Positions 8,332-15,991 of a stretch of 31,618 bases of DNA are shown piece after piece (position 1 is the first letter of the stretch; each line of letters begins with the position of its first letter). The translations under genes and the position numbers were made by a program. The notes below the pieces were generated by a model. The model was not told where the DNA came from. It did not search any database and worked only from the letters and a program-made list of their open reading frames with translations. Source of the stretch: Micromonospora pallida (lineage in GTDB: Bacteria; Actinomycetota; Actinomycetes; Mycobacteriales; Micromonosporaceae); assembly GCF_900090325.1 (NCBI RefSeq), contig NZ_FMHW01000001.1, positions 1-31,618 on the forward strand. Direction: 5' to 3'.

Positions 8332-9480
8332 TCAGCGGCGCGGCAGGTTGCCAGCGCCGATCGCCTCGCGATACGGCAGCCTCTTCAGCTCCGGGTTCGC
8401 GGCGAGGTGGTCGCGCATCGTGGCCTGCCACTGGCGGACCTTCGCTGCGGCCGTGGCCTTGGCGGTGTCGTCGAGCGCGCCAAGTTCCCGCTCTTTCCAG
8501 TGGCGGATCTGCCGCTCAATGGCCCTCTGTCGTTCCTTGGCTTCGTAGCCCTTCGGGTTGGCCGTGGGCTTGGTCGGGCGGCGGGTTGCACCGGGCAGGT
8601 ACGACCGGAGCGCGTGCGTGCAGTTCGGGTGCTGGAGTCCAGCCGCGCGGGCCTCGGCGACGCTGCCGGCGATGTCCACCACCACGGTGCCGTCGCCGAC
8701 CATGCTGGGCAGCTCCACCCGGCCGCGCAGGGTGCCGGAGATGGAGAGCACCTTGCCTTCCCACGGCCGGCATCGCGGGCACTCGCGCGGAGAGTCGGAG
8801 ACCTCGACCGTGTCCACGCCGAGCGTGGTCAACCGGTCCGTCTGGCCCTGCACAGCGGCCCGCTGGGTGACGGTCCGCGTGCCCATCTCGACGTACGACG
8901 AGAGCCGCCAACGCCGGCCACCGGAGTCGACGAACGACACCACGCCCTGGTCGACGAACCGTGCGTACGCCCACTGGCTGGCCTGCCGACGGGTCATCCC
9001 GCCCGCCACGGACACGGCGGTCGCCTGCTGGATCACCGCTCGGTACACATCCAGGACGTGCCTCAAGACGTTGGAGTGCCGCTCCCCGACGTCGGCGACC
9101 AGTGCCGCAGCGAGGTTCTCCACCACGCCCGCGCGGGTGACCAGCTCGGCGACGACACCGGCCGCGCGGACAGCGTCAGGGTCACGCGGGAGCAGCGCCG
9201 CCGGAATGCCGGTGGTGGCAACCGCCTGACCGCCCCGGTACGCCCGGGCGATGGCCTCGCGGATCCGCTCCGCCCCCTCCACCTCCACCACACCAAGGAT
9301 CCGCTCGACGGTGCGCCGCAGCGTGCCGAGCGCGCCGAGGCGGGTGACCGCCCAGTCGGGGGCGTCGATGCCGGCGAGCAGATGCCGAGTGACCTCACGG
9401 AGGATGGCCTGCTCGGCGGCCCGGTACAGGTCGACCGTGTTGCGGGTGGCGGCCTCGATCTGGTCGCCGGTGAGGGCCAT
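8332..9480 (-). CDS. Phage minor capsid protein 2 family
   Basis: 382 aa, ATG start at 9480, three bases after the portal stop. The long helical N-terminus (EAATRNTVDLYRAAEQAILR) leads to SVAGGMTRRQASQWAYARFV, then the family hallmark region SSYVEMGTRTVTQRAAVQGQ, DSPRECPRCRPWEGKVLSIS and LQHPNCTHALRSYLPGATRR. The Cys pair in ECPRC and the HPNCTH motif suggest a metal-binding core related to the MuF/minor capsid group. These proteins sit at the portal vertex inside or at the capsid and may be ejected with DNA. The portal-minor capsid-scaffold-capsid order is SPP1/Sfi11-like. Confidence 0.88.
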   Translation of the reverse strand: MALTGDQIEAATRNTVDLYRAAEQAILREVTRHLLAGIDAPDWAVTRLGALGTLRRTVERILGVVEVEGAERIREAIARAYRGGQAVATTGIPAALLPRDPDAVRAAGVVAELVTRAGVVENLAAALVADVGERHSNVLRHVLDVYRAVIQQATAVSVAGGMTRRQASQWAYARFVDQGVVSFVDSGGRRWRLSSYVEMGTRTVTQRAAVQGQTDRLTTLGVDTVEVSDSPRECPRCRPWEGKVLSISGTLRGRVELPSMVGDGTVVVDIAGSVAEARAAGLQHPNCTHALRSYLPGATRRPTKPTANPKGYEAKERQRAIERQIRHWKERELGALDDTAKATAAAKVRQWQATMRDHLAANPELKRLPYREAIGAGNLPRR

Positions 9481-9483
9481 CTA

Positions 9484-11079
9484 CTACTCCTCGGCCGGCG
9501 GTTCCTCGGCGTCCTGGTCGGCGTCGTCGGCGGCCGGCGGGCCGTTCCCGGCGAGGGCGCCCAGGGCACCGCCCACCTCCACCGTCGGCGGGGCGTCGCC
9601 CTTGATCCGGGCAACCTCCTCGCGGACCTGGATGTCGTCCCACTCGGGATGGACCGTGCGGACCATCGTGTCGACGGAGACGGCCCCGGCAGCCGACAGG
9701 AGCTGCAGCGTGCGAGCGGTCGTCTCCGGGGACTCGCTGACGCTGTCGCCGAACTCGACATTGGGCCTGACCGGGTCAGCTTGGGCGTTGAGCTGGGCGC
9801 GCTCGACCGCCAGGAGTAGCTCGATAGCGTCGGCCAGCGCGGGCGCCCAGGTACCGATCCGGTTGCCGCGGGTCGTGAAGCTTTGCCGCTCCCGGGCCTG
9901 GACCTCGGTGGCCGTGACCGCGACGTCGCCCTCCTCGCCGAGGGTCTGCGACGACAGGCCGGCGTGCCGCAGCGCGGTCTCCACGATCGCGTCGGCGGTC
10001 GCCTTGTGCTCGGCGTGCCGGATCGCGAACTGGCTGAGGGTGATCCCGGCGTCGCCGCCCTGCTTGTTCGGCATTTGGGTGAGCGCGGTGAAGACTTCCT
10101 GCTCGGCGTCCCAGGTCGCGCCGTTCCCGGGACCCAACGACCGCAGCATGTACTCGGGCACGAGGATCCGGGAGCGGGCCAGCCGCAGGTCCCGCATCCA
10201 CGAGGTCCACACGTCATCGAGGGCGTCGAACCACTGCTCGTTGCCGTCGAAGTCGGAGCGGCCGAGGTACTTGAGGCCAGGCAGGGTGCGCCACAGGCGT
10301 TGCGGGCCGGCGTTCGGTACCCGCACCACGTCGAGGCGGTCCAGGCCGGTCGCCTGGCTGCTCTCTTCGTCGACCAGGTCCGCGAGGTACGCCGACGCGT
10401 TCTGCTCGGTGAGCGGCACGGCCCGTCCCAGGTGGGTGCTGGTGCCCTCGTGGAGGGCGTACACAATCCGCCCCGCACCGTTGACCACCTCGTGGTGTTC
10501 CAGCAGCCGCACGTGCACGTCCCCGTCGACCAGCAGCGTCGACCAGAAGGTGACCTCGATCAGCTTGCCCCACCGGATGACCGGCACGGCCCCGTCGGCG
10601 TGCACGGCTGCGAGGAATGCCCGGTCCGGGTAGACGTCCTCGTCGATGACGGGCCGGAGGTAGACGTCGCCGAGTGCGGAGTCGGCTTCGGCGGCGTGGA
10701 GCAGCACGGTGGCGAGGCCGTCCTCGACGAGCTGCTCCAGCCGGGCCATGACTGCGGTGTCTTCGTGGTCGAGCTTCGGCGGCTCGCTGAAGAGCAGGTT
10801 CGCCGAGGTGGCGGCGAGGTCGGCAGGCAGGGGCACGTGGAGGCGGCCGTCGCGTTGCCCGACCGGGGAGGGTGCGCCCCACAGCCAGCGGGACACCATG
10901 CCGACCAGGCCGCCGGACCGCTGGCCGGGGCGGGTCTTGGGCCGGGCCGTGGTGCGGTTGGCGTACACCTGGCCGAGCTGGTCAGGGCTCCCGCCGTACC
11001 AAGCATCCCAGTCGCGGTAGGCGTCGTAGGCGGGGGTGAGCTGCGGCGGCGGCCAGGCGCCATCGGTCGGGATCGGCAC
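9484..11079 (-). CDS. Portal protein (SPP1 gp6-like)
   Basis: 531 aa; GTG start at 11079 with AAGGAGG upstream, 13 bases after the terminase stop. Early region DAYRDWDAWYGGSPDQLGQV and YANRTTARP; then LHVPLPADLAATSANLLFSE, a region typical of portals of this family in actinophages. The segment DVWTSWMRDLRLARSRILVP followed by EYMLRSL and later LGEEGDVAVTATEVQARERQ corresponds to the clip/stem region and the long crown-facing helix. The C-terminus is acidic and probably disordered. The dodecameric portal is the DNA gate and terminase docking site. Frame intact. Confidence 0.9.
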   Translation of the reverse strand: MPIPTDGAWPPPQLTPAYDAYRDWDAWYGGSPDQLGQVYANRTTARPKTRPGQRSGGLVGMVSRWLWGAPSPVGQRDGRLHVPLPADLAATSANLLFSEPPKLDHEDTAVMARLEQLVEDGLATVLLHAAEADSALGDVYLRPVIDEDVYPDRAFLAAVHADGAVPVIRWGKLIEVTFWSTLLVDGDVHVRLLEHHEVVNGAGRIVYALHEGTSTHLGRAVPLTEQNASAYLADLVDEESSQATGLDRLDVVRVPNAGPQRLWRTLPGLKYLGRSDFDGNEQWFDALDDVWTSWMRDLRLARSRILVPEYMLRSLGPGNGATWDAEQEVFTALTQMPNKQGGDAGITLSQFAIRHAEHKATADAIVETALRHAGLSSQTLGEEGDVAVTATEVQARERQSFTTRGNRIGTWAPALADAIELLLAVERAQLNAQADPVRPNVEFGDSVSESPETTARTLQLLSAAGAVSVDTMVRTVHPEWDDIQVREEVARIKGDAPPTVEVGGALGALAGNGPPAADDADQDAEEPPAEE

Positions 11080-11092
11080 CGGGCCTCCTTCG

Positions 11093-12370
11093 TCATGCTG
11101 CGAGGTCGAGGGCTCCCTTCACCAGGGGGCGCCACAGCACCTCGGGGGTCTTGATCGCGTACCGGCCGGCGTCCAGGGAGTGGTCCCCGGCCTTGATCGG
11201 CTTGTCCTCACCCAGGAGCGCGGCTTTCTCGTCCCACACGTAGCCGGGGATCTCCTCGATCCAGCCCTCGCAGGACTCGTGGACGAAGAGCAGGCCCTCG
11301 GCGAGGAGACTGGCCACCAGGCGGATGCCGTCCAACACGTCGTTGTCGGCGTTGGTCGGGAGCATGCCGTCCCGGAAGAGCTGGGTGGAGAAGCTCGCGG
11401 CGGACGGGTCGACGCAGATCCAGTCCGGGCGGATGCCGAGCTTGTCGAGCCAGGCGCGCAGCCGGGCGGAGTACTCCGCGTCGGTGAGGCTGCGCTGCTG
11501 CTTCTTCGAGTCCCACCGCCACTCGCGGGCGAGGTACAGCTTCCCGTCGACGCCGACGCCCAGGAGCAGGCCGGCGAACGGGTTGGTGGTGCCGTAGTCC
11601 ACGCCCAGCGAGACCCACCGGGTGATGCCGGGCAAGGTCTTGACCACGTGCTTCGCGGGGTTCCAGCCCTCGTAGACGGTGCCCTCGGCCACGCACCAGT
11701 CGCCGAGGATGTTCCGCCGGTAGTAGAGGCCGGTGTACTGCCGCCGGTACCGGGCCTTGACCGCCTCGGAGAGGACCGGGTTGTCGTCGAGGAGGAACTT
11801 CAGCACGTACCAGTCACCGGCGAGGTCACCGCCCGGGCGGGCCCGCTCGATGCCCTCGGTCATCAGCCAGTGTCGCGGGTTGTCCGGGTTGGTGTTCCCG
11901 AAGATCTGGCTGCCGTCGACGGAGCAGCGGCCGAGGAGCTGCTCATGGAAGCTGCGGGGCATCAGGGACCACTCGTCGACGTACGCGCCCCGGCAGGTCA
12001 TGCCCCGGAGCCGGTTCTCGCTGCGTTCGTCGTTGAAGGTGATGACCTCGACCGTGGTGCCGAGGATCGTGGCGGTCGGTGCGCCCCGGGTGTACGTCGT
12101 CGCCTTGGCCAGCGGTCCGAAGAGCACCGGGTCTCGCAGCGGGTTGAAGATGTTCCGGACCGCCGTGTCGTACGTCTTCGCGGTAACGACCAGGTCCCCG
12201 CTCTTCGGGGTCTTCGGGTCGGCGAGGTACATCAGCCACCGGAGCAGACCGGAGGCGGTCTTCCCGGACCGGATGGCGCCCTCGGCGAGGTTGACGAAGA
12301 AGTTGCTCTCGCAGACGTACTCGATCTGCTTCTCCGACAGGGGCAGGCCCCGGAGGTCGACGCCGGTCAC
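11093..12370 (-). CDS. terL: Terminase large subunit
   Basis: 425 aa; GTG start at 12370 overlaps the small-subunit stop (GTGA). ATPase motor: Walker A GAIRSGKT at 31-38, Walker B YVDEW around 130-134 (Asp132, Glu133), and a coupling-type segment GNTNPDNPRHW near 158-168. RNase H-like nuclease: Asp258 in SLGVDYGTTNP, Asp321 in CVDPSAASF, and Asp396/Asp400 in GDHSLDAGRYA near the C-terminus. The pattern fits the PBSX/Terminase_3-type family and full family length. It translocates DNA into the procapsid through the portal and cuts the concatemer. Confidence 0.95.
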   Translation of the reverse strand: MTGVDLRGLPLSEKQIEYVCESNFFVNLAEGAIRSGKTASGLLRWLMYLADPKTPKSGDLVVTAKTYDTAVRNIFNPLRDPVLFGPLAKATTYTRGAPTATILGTTVEVITFNDERSENRLRGMTCRGAYVDEWSLMPRSFHEQLLGRCSVDGSQIFGNTNPDNPRHWLMTEGIERARPGGDLAGDWYVLKFLLDDNPVLSEAVKARYRRQYTGLYYRRNILGDWCVAEGTVYEGWNPAKHVVKTLPGITRWVSLGVDYGTTNPFAGLLLGVGVDGKLYLAREWRWDSKKQQRSLTDAEYSARLRAWLDKLGIRPDWICVDPSAASFSTQLFRDGMLPTNADNDVLDGIRLVASLLAEGLLFVHESCEGWIEEIPGYVWDEKAALLGEDKPIKAGDHSLDAGRYAIKTPEVLWRPLVKGALDLAA

Positions 12371-12864
12371 GTCGCGTCCTTACGCGCGTTGATCAGGGCT
12401 TCGCGCAGGTCGGTGAGCATGCTCTTCTCGGACTCGTTGCCGGTGGCCTTGTCGTACTCGGCCAGCTTGAGTGCGGTGTTGGCGAGGGCCTGAATGGCGC
12501 TGGCGATGTCCCGCTTGTCCCGGAACGGCGGCTCGTCGACGTCGCGCTCGTTGTAGTCGTTCTCCTTGCCACCGAAGTTGTAGATCTTGGCCTTGGAGAA
12601 CATCTGGCCCATCAGCTTCTGGGCACCCGCGAGTGCGTCGACCTGGAGCTTGGCGCGGCGGGCGGCGGCGTCGTCCTTCTTGGCCTGGGTGGCGACCTTC
12701 GTGCGCTCCCGGTCGAACGTCAGGCCGAGCTCGTCGGCGATGCGGGAGATGGTCTTCCCCGAGCGGCCCATCTCCTTCGCGATGGCGTTCCGGCTCAGCT
12801 TCTGGGCGTGCAGCTCCTTGACGCGGTCGTAGTCGGCCTGGGTGACGGGGCGGGGGCGGGTCAT
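12367..12864 (-). CDS. terS: Terminase small subunit
   Basis: 165 aa, ATG start at 12864. An N-terminal helix-turn-helix (QADYDRVKELHAQKLSRNAI, KEMGRSGKTISRIADELG) recognises the packaging site, followed by a basic linker (KVATQAKKDDAAARRAKLQV) and a region for oligomerisation and contact with the large subunit (IASAIQALANTALKLAEYDK). Overlaps terL by four bases, supporting joint translation and function. Identification is mainly from HTH plus direct linkage to terL. Confidence 0.88.
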   Translation of the reverse strand: MTRPRPVTQADYDRVKELHAQKLSRNAIAKEMGRSGKTISRIADELGLTFDRERTKVATQAKKDDAAARRAKLQVDALAGAQKLMGQMFSKAKIYNFGGKENDYNERDVDEPPFRDKRDIASAIQALANTALKLAEYDKATGNESEKSMLTDLREALINARKDAT

Positions 12865-12892
12865 GGGTCACCTCGTCACGGCCCTTGGCCGG

Positions 12893-13090
12893 TCAGGGGT
12901 CGGCGGACAACTCGACGTGGGCGGGCGGGGCGGCGAACCCGACCGGAGAGCTGCGGGCGTATCCGGCCGTCTCGCGGAACAGGTCGAGTGCCTTGGCGGC
13001 GACGACGTCCAGGGGCTCGGCGGCTTCGACGATGACGGTGTGGCCGGCCACGGTGACGTCCACCTTGACCGGGGCGGGCGGATCGGTCAC
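12893..13090 (-). CDS. Hypothetical small protein, first gene of the late operon
   Basis: 65 aa. GTG start at 13090 chosen because GGAG lies about eight bases upstream; a longer reading upstream would run into the palindromic control region. Sequence has a beta-type start (VKVDVTVAGHTVIVEAAE) and a helix (DVVAAKALDLFRETAGYA). No family recognised. It lies 28 bases before terS and divergent to a plus-strand 58-aa gene, so it may be the first gene of the late transcript. Confidence 0.6.
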   Translation of the reverse strand: MTDPPAPVKVDVTVAGHTVIVEAAEPLDVVAAKALDLFRETAGYARSSPVGFAAPPAHVELSADP

Positions 13091-13102
13091 GACTGCTCCG
13101 AG

Positions 13103-13125
13103 GGGGAATTCCCCGCCCTGCGGGG
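13103..13125. promoter_or_regulatory. Overlapping palindromes in divergent intergenic region
   Basis: GGGGAATTCCCC (13103-13114) is a perfect 12-bp palindrome. It overlaps the inverted repeat CCCCG-N5-CGGGG (13111-13125). Both lie in the 92-bp gap between the late operon (minus) and the 58-aa gene (plus, 13183). A TTGACC at 13129-13134 could be a plus-strand -35 element, but no good -10 follows at 17 bp. Plausible operator or attenuator; untested. Confidence 0.4.
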
Positions 13126-13182
13126 ATGTTGACCACATTCGGTGCCGGCAGTGGGGCCGGCCGAGTCCATAGGGGGCGGATC

Positions 13183-13359
13183 ATGCCGAACAACGGCAAC
13201 GATGAAAACGAGCTGCTCCGCGAGGCGAAGGTGTCGATCCTCAAGAAGATCACCGAGCTCAACACCACCTCCGTGGGCCTGAAGGGGACCCTGGAGCTCG
13301 CGATGGCGTACACCGTGCTCGACCGGGGGAAGCTGCCGGGCGAGACGCCGAAGAGCTGA
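13183..13359 (+). CDS. Hypothetical 58-aa protein
   Basis: ATG start at 13183 with AGGGGG upstream; an earlier in-frame start at 13126 lacks a ribosome site and overlaps the palindromes. Sequence NDENELLREAKVSILKKITE followed by NTTSVGLKGTLELAMAYTVL is predicted all-helical and acidic at the N-terminus. No family recognised. It is transcribed against the late operon and ends at a strong hairpin pair, so it is an independent unit, perhaps expressed in the lysogen. Confidence 0.6.
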   Translation: MPNNGNDENELLREAKVSILKKITELNTTSVGLKGTLELAMAYTVLDRGKLPGETPKS

Positions 13360-13367
13360 CCGGGTGT

Positions 13368-13401
13368 GCGGGCAGGCCGGCCACCACAGCGACCTGCCCG
13401 C
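13368..13401. repeat. Inverted repeat after 58-aa gene
   Basis: Arms GCGGGCAGG (13368-13376) and CCTGCCCGC (13393-13401) are perfectly complementary with a 16-base spacer. It begins nine bases after the plus-strand stop codon and may act together with the next hairpin in termination. Confidence 0.5.
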
Positions 13402-13433
13402 GTTCCCCCGGCGCGTCCGACCTGGACGCGAAA

Positions 13434-13465
13434 CAGCCCGGGAGCCGTGGGGCTCTACCGGGCTG
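13434..13465. terminator. Strong bidirectional hairpin between convergent genes
   Basis: Stem CAGCCCGG + GAGCC, loop GTGG, GGCTC, two-base bulge TA, CCGGGCTG: 13 paired bases. It lies between the convergent 58-aa gene (ends 13359, plus) and the zinc-ribbon gene (ends 13503, minus), where a terminator for both is expected. There is no long U tract, as is common in high-GC actinomycetes. Confidence 0.7.
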
Positions 13466-13502
13466 CGGACAGACTCCGCCTATGGGAGTCGGTGAACAAT
13501 CA

Positions 13503-13799
13503 TCATGCGGCGAGGGCGACTCCAACGTCAACTCGGCGTCGTCGTCCGCGGCCGCCGGTGCGCTTGTCCGCCTCAATGCGGGCGGCTTCGTCCAATGGGC
13601 TGTAGCCGCGCTGGGTGGTGAGGCCGTCCCGGTCCCGCCACCGCCGGACCATCGCGGTGGTGATGTCGACGCCCAGGCGGTGGACGAGCTGCTGGGCGGT
13701 GCCCCACTGCCGGCCGGCGTACGGGAGGAGTGGGGCCTCGGCGGGGCAGCGGCCGTCGGCGTCGAGGCGGAGACCGCAGCGCGGGCAGCGGGTAGCCAT
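13503..13799 (-). CDS. Zinc-ribbon plus helix-turn-helix protein
   Basis: 98 aa; ATG start at 13799 with AGGAAGG 12 bases upstream. N-terminal zinc ribbon CPRCGLRLDADGRCP supplies three Cys; a winged-helix/MerR-like segment follows (WGTAQQLVHRLGVDITTAMV, RRWRDRDGL) and a very basic C-terminus (TGGRGRRRRVD). Similar small DNA-binding proteins are common in actinophage genomes, with no defined role. It lies alone on the minus strand between the terminator and an AT-rich promoter region, so it may regulate the late genes or the divergent gene at 13981. DNA binding is inferred from sequence. Confidence 0.7.
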   Translation of the reverse strand: MATRCPRCGLRLDADGRCPAEAPLLPYAGRQWGTAQQLVHRLGVDITTAMVRRWRDRDGLTTQRGYSPLDEAARIEADKRTGGRGRRRRVDVGVALAA

Positions 13800-13837
13800 G
13801 ATCCGAGCGTACCTTCCTAGGCTACTTCGGATGGCTC

Positions 13838-13874
13838 CACCATAAGTGGCATTATGGTGCCCCATTTTTGGGGC
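13838..13874. promoter_or_regulatory. Two adjacent inverted repeats in AT-rich divergent promoter region
   Basis: CACCATAA (13838-13845) and TTATGGTG (13852-13859) are perfect inverted arms with six bases between. Immediately after, GCCCC (13859-13863) and GGGGC (13870-13874) flank ATTTTT. The region 13800-13980 is clearly less GC-rich than its surroundings and separates the minus-strand zinc-ribbon/HTH gene from the plus-strand gene at 13981. Likely operator or promoter architecture for one or both. Confidence 0.5.
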
Positions 13875-13980
13875 TAATCGGACATCGGCAGCCGCCCTGG
13901 TTCCCCTACGCACCGACGTGATTTCGACTGGACGGGTCGGTGAAAATTGATGGCGACTCACCTATGAACCAGGAGGACGA

Positions 13981-14859
13981 GTGGAACGAGCCGAACGCTT
14001 CCTCGCTGCGCTGCGCGAGACGCTCGAGCTTACGGATCGGCTGAACAAGCGCAGTCTCGAGCGGCAGTTCTGGGTGCCCCGGCCATCTTCGGTGTTCGAC
14101 CGTGAGTTGCAGAACACTCAGGTTGACAAGCGGGGCATCCCGTGGGGACAAGATGAGGCAACGTACGCGTTCGAGATGGCCTACATGAGCATGTTTGCAG
14201 TTGGCGACCACCTGGCGGCCATCCATACGCTCCTCCAGCCCCCGATACCGGTGCTCGGTCAGGCGGTTCTGGCCAGATCGGTCTTCGAGAGCGCCGCCTT
14301 CGCCTTCTGGATCATGGACCCCCACATCACCGTGCGCCAGCGGGTGGCCAGGGCGTACCTCGTGTTCTGGTCCGAGGCCAAGAGGAACCTCAAGGTGACC
14401 CCGAAGCACGAGACGGCCAACGTCGCCGCCGCTCAGATGCATCTCGACAAGGTCTTAGGGCGCATCGACGAGTTGGGGCTCAGCAGAGCCGGTGTCACCG
14501 TCGAAGGTGAGCAGATCCCGTCGAAGACGGTCCTAGTCGCGGAGCTATTCGCTGACGACCTCCTACAACCCCACAAGAACATTTACTCGCCCTACTCTGG
14601 CGTAACCCACGGGGAGATGACGGCGCTAATGACTCGCAAACTCACCCCAACCGGTGCCGACCCTGTCTGGTCCATCACGCCGCGGCAACTCACCGAGAAC
14701 GTCGAACTCGCGATGGCCGCGTTCCGAGCGCTCCACCGGCGGCTCTGCTTCGGTGGTATGGGTGCTCAGGGTATGGGCGGCCAGCCGGGGTTGGAGCACA
14801 GGCTCTGGGAGAACAACGTGGGACGCCGCCTAGAAGCCATCCACCGGGCTCTGGTCTAA
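13981..14859 (+). CDS. Hypothetical protein, accessory (moron) candidate
   Basis: 292 aa; GTG start at 13981 with AGGAGG four bases upstream. Predicted largely helical and soluble, no signal peptide. Segments include QVDKRGIPWGQDEATYAFEM, AVLARSVFESAAFAFWIMDP, VRQRVARAYLVFWSEAKRNL, FADDLLQPHKNIYSPYSGVT and HGEMTALMTRK. The 'ARSVFESAAFAFWxxDP' core recalls uncharacterised actinobacterial proteins; I cannot name a family. Base composition is visibly lower in GC than the neighbouring phage genes, it has its own promoter region, and it is on the opposite strand between the late and early modules. It is followed three bases later by the end of the convergent early operon. These are the marks of a recently acquired cargo gene; a defence or host-modifying role is speculation. 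Confidence 0.8.
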   Translation: MERAERFLAALRETLELTDRLNKRSLERQFWVPRPSSVFDRELQNTQVDKRGIPWGQDEATYAFEMAYMSMFAVGDHLAAIHTLLQPPIPVLGQAVLARSVFESAAFAFWIMDPHITVRQRVARAYLVFWSEAKRNLKVTPKHETANVAAAQMHLDKVLGRIDELGLSRAGVTVEGEQIPSKTVLVAELFADDLLQPHKNIYSPYSGVTHGEMTALMTRKLTPTGADPVWSITPRQLTENVELAMAAFRALHRRLCFGGMGAQGMGGQPGLEHRLWENNVGRRLEAIHRALV

Positions 14860-14862
14860 GCA

Positions 14863-15537
14863 TCAGATGGCGTTCAGCACTTGGCCCTTCCGGTCAGCCT
14901 TCCGGGCCACAGCGAGTACGGCGGCCCGGGGCCAGATGTGCGCGACGCCTTCCACCGCACCGTCCAGCCCGCACCGGCAGCCCTGGCCGGTGCACAGGCA
15001 CTGCTCGGCGCACACCACCGTCCACACCTCCACCGGGCCGGCGGTCTGCACCTCGAGGCGACGCACCTGGCACACCGGGCACGGCGGCTCACCGGGCACG
15101 AGGGACCGCTCGGCGTAGAGGCCGACGGCGTTGCGGATCCAGGCGTCCTCGTCGGCCAGGTGCCGAGCCACGATCGCGGCGGTGCCAGGCAGGAGAGCGG
15201 GGATGCCGGCGATGAGGCGGCCGAGCGGGTCGGTGTCGGCGGCGAGCCGGGTCATGACGGCGAGTCCGGCGATGCGCCGGTCAGCGCGGTCGAGGAGCAC
15301 CTTCCACCGGTTGATGCGGGGCATCCGGTCGGCGGTGGCGACCATGTCCGGGGTGGGATCTCCGTGCCCACCGAGCGCGTGGCGCCGCCCCCAGGACGGT
15401 GAGCGAAGCGCCTCCGGAGCTTCGAGCTGCTCGGCGGCGATCTGCTTGGCCTCGTCGTCGGCGAGCTGGGCGAGGTGGGTATGCGCCTTCCGGAGGGACC
15501 AGGCGTTGGCGGTGGCGTGCAGGTGGTACGGAGTCAT
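14863..15537 (-). CDS. Hypothetical protein with C-terminal zinc-binding region
   Basis: 224 aa, ATG start at 15537 overlapping the previous stop (ATGA). The N-terminal two-thirds is helical (NAWSLRKAHTHLAQLADDEA, INRWKVLLDRADRRIAGLAV, PGTAAIVARHLADEDAWIRN). Toward the C-terminus lies a Cys cluster: CPVCQVRRLEVQ, then CAEQCLCTGQGCRCGLDG, a treble-clef or ribbon-like arrangement. Such proteins are frequent in early operons of actinophages without assigned function. It is the last gene of the early operon and converges on the plus-strand gene at 13981 with a three-base gap and no terminator visible. Confidence 0.7.
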   Translation of the reverse strand: MTPYHLHATANAWSLRKAHTHLAQLADDEAKQIAAEQLEAPEALRSPSWGRRHALGGHGDPTPDMVATADRMPRINRWKVLLDRADRRIAGLAVMTRLAADTDPLGRLIAGIPALLPGTAAIVARHLADEDAWIRNAVGLYAERSLVPGEPPCPVCQVRRLEVQTAGPVEVWTVVCAEQCLCTGQGCRCGLDGAVEGVAHIWPRAAVLAVARKADRKGQVLNAI

Positions 15538-15713
15538 CGGGCCTTCCGGGTGAGCAGGTTGATGGCGGCGCAGCCGAGCCAGGCCGCGGTGAGGGCGAGG
15601 AGGGTGGCGGCGGCGGGGTTGCCCCAGGTGCGTGCGGCGGCGTCGAGGGCGAGTACGGCGGCCGCCCCCGCCACCAGTGCGGCGGCGGAGGCGGCCAGGA
15701 TGTGGCGGGTCAC
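15534..15713 (-). CDS. Small two-helix membrane protein
   Basis: 59 aa, GTG start at 15713 overlapping the preceding stop (GTGA) and ending with an ATGA overlap into the next gene. Two hydrophobic segments, ILAASAAALVAGAAAVLALD and AATLLALTAAWLGCAAINLL, are joined by a short polar loop; the C-terminus TRKAR is positive. Position within the early operon and translation coupling support it as a real gene. It may be an inner-membrane protein affecting the host envelope, but a holin role is unlikely so far from the late tail-end genes. Confidence 0.65.
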   Translation of the reverse strand: MTRHILAASAAALVAGAAAVLALDAAARTWGNPAAATLLALTAAWLGCAAINLLTRKAR

Positions 15714-15988
15714 AGGTGCGCCCCGGACGGCTGGATGGTGACCACGGGCTGGATGACGTCGTCCGGCCAGGGCTGGTCGTCGTCGGGGGTGCAGGTGCAG
15801 TTGCCGATGCCGCAGCACTCCCCGGCGCAGTCGTACTCTTCGCAGTCGCAGATGCCGTCGTCGCCGCTGCACAGGTACGAGCCGCGGGCTACGCCGCAGC
15901 CGTGGTCGCAGCGTGGGCAGTCGCAGGAACCGATGCCATCGCCCTGGCCGGCGTACGGGTCAGGAAGGCCGCAGACGTCGCACCTCAC
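15710..15988 (-). CDS. Extremely cysteine-rich small protein
   Basis: 92 aa with 14 Cys, all within the first 66 residues (3, 6, 22, 24, 27, 31, 40, 47, 49, 54, 58, 59, 64, 66). The repeated pattern G-I-G-x-C-x-C (IGSCDCPRC, DGICDCEEYDC, IGNCTCT) suggests internal duplication and multiple zinc sites, or a metallothionein-like metal store. The C-terminus (DDDQPWPDDVIQPVVTIQPS) is acidic and Cys-free. GTG start at 15988; stop overlaps the next start by four bases. No signal peptide, so metal coordination rather than disulfides is likelier. Function unknown. Confidence 0.7.
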   Translation of the reverse strand: MRCDVCGLPDPYAGQGDGIGSCDCPRCDHGCGVARGSYLCSGDDGICDCEEYDCAGECCGIGNCTCTPDDDQPWPDDVIQPVVTIQPSGAHL

Positions 15989-15991
15989 CGG

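Noticed and set aside
13981..14859. HEPN-type RNase from an R-x4-H pattern near the C-terminus (RLEAIH)
   Set aside because: The short motif occurs by chance and no other HEPN features were seen.
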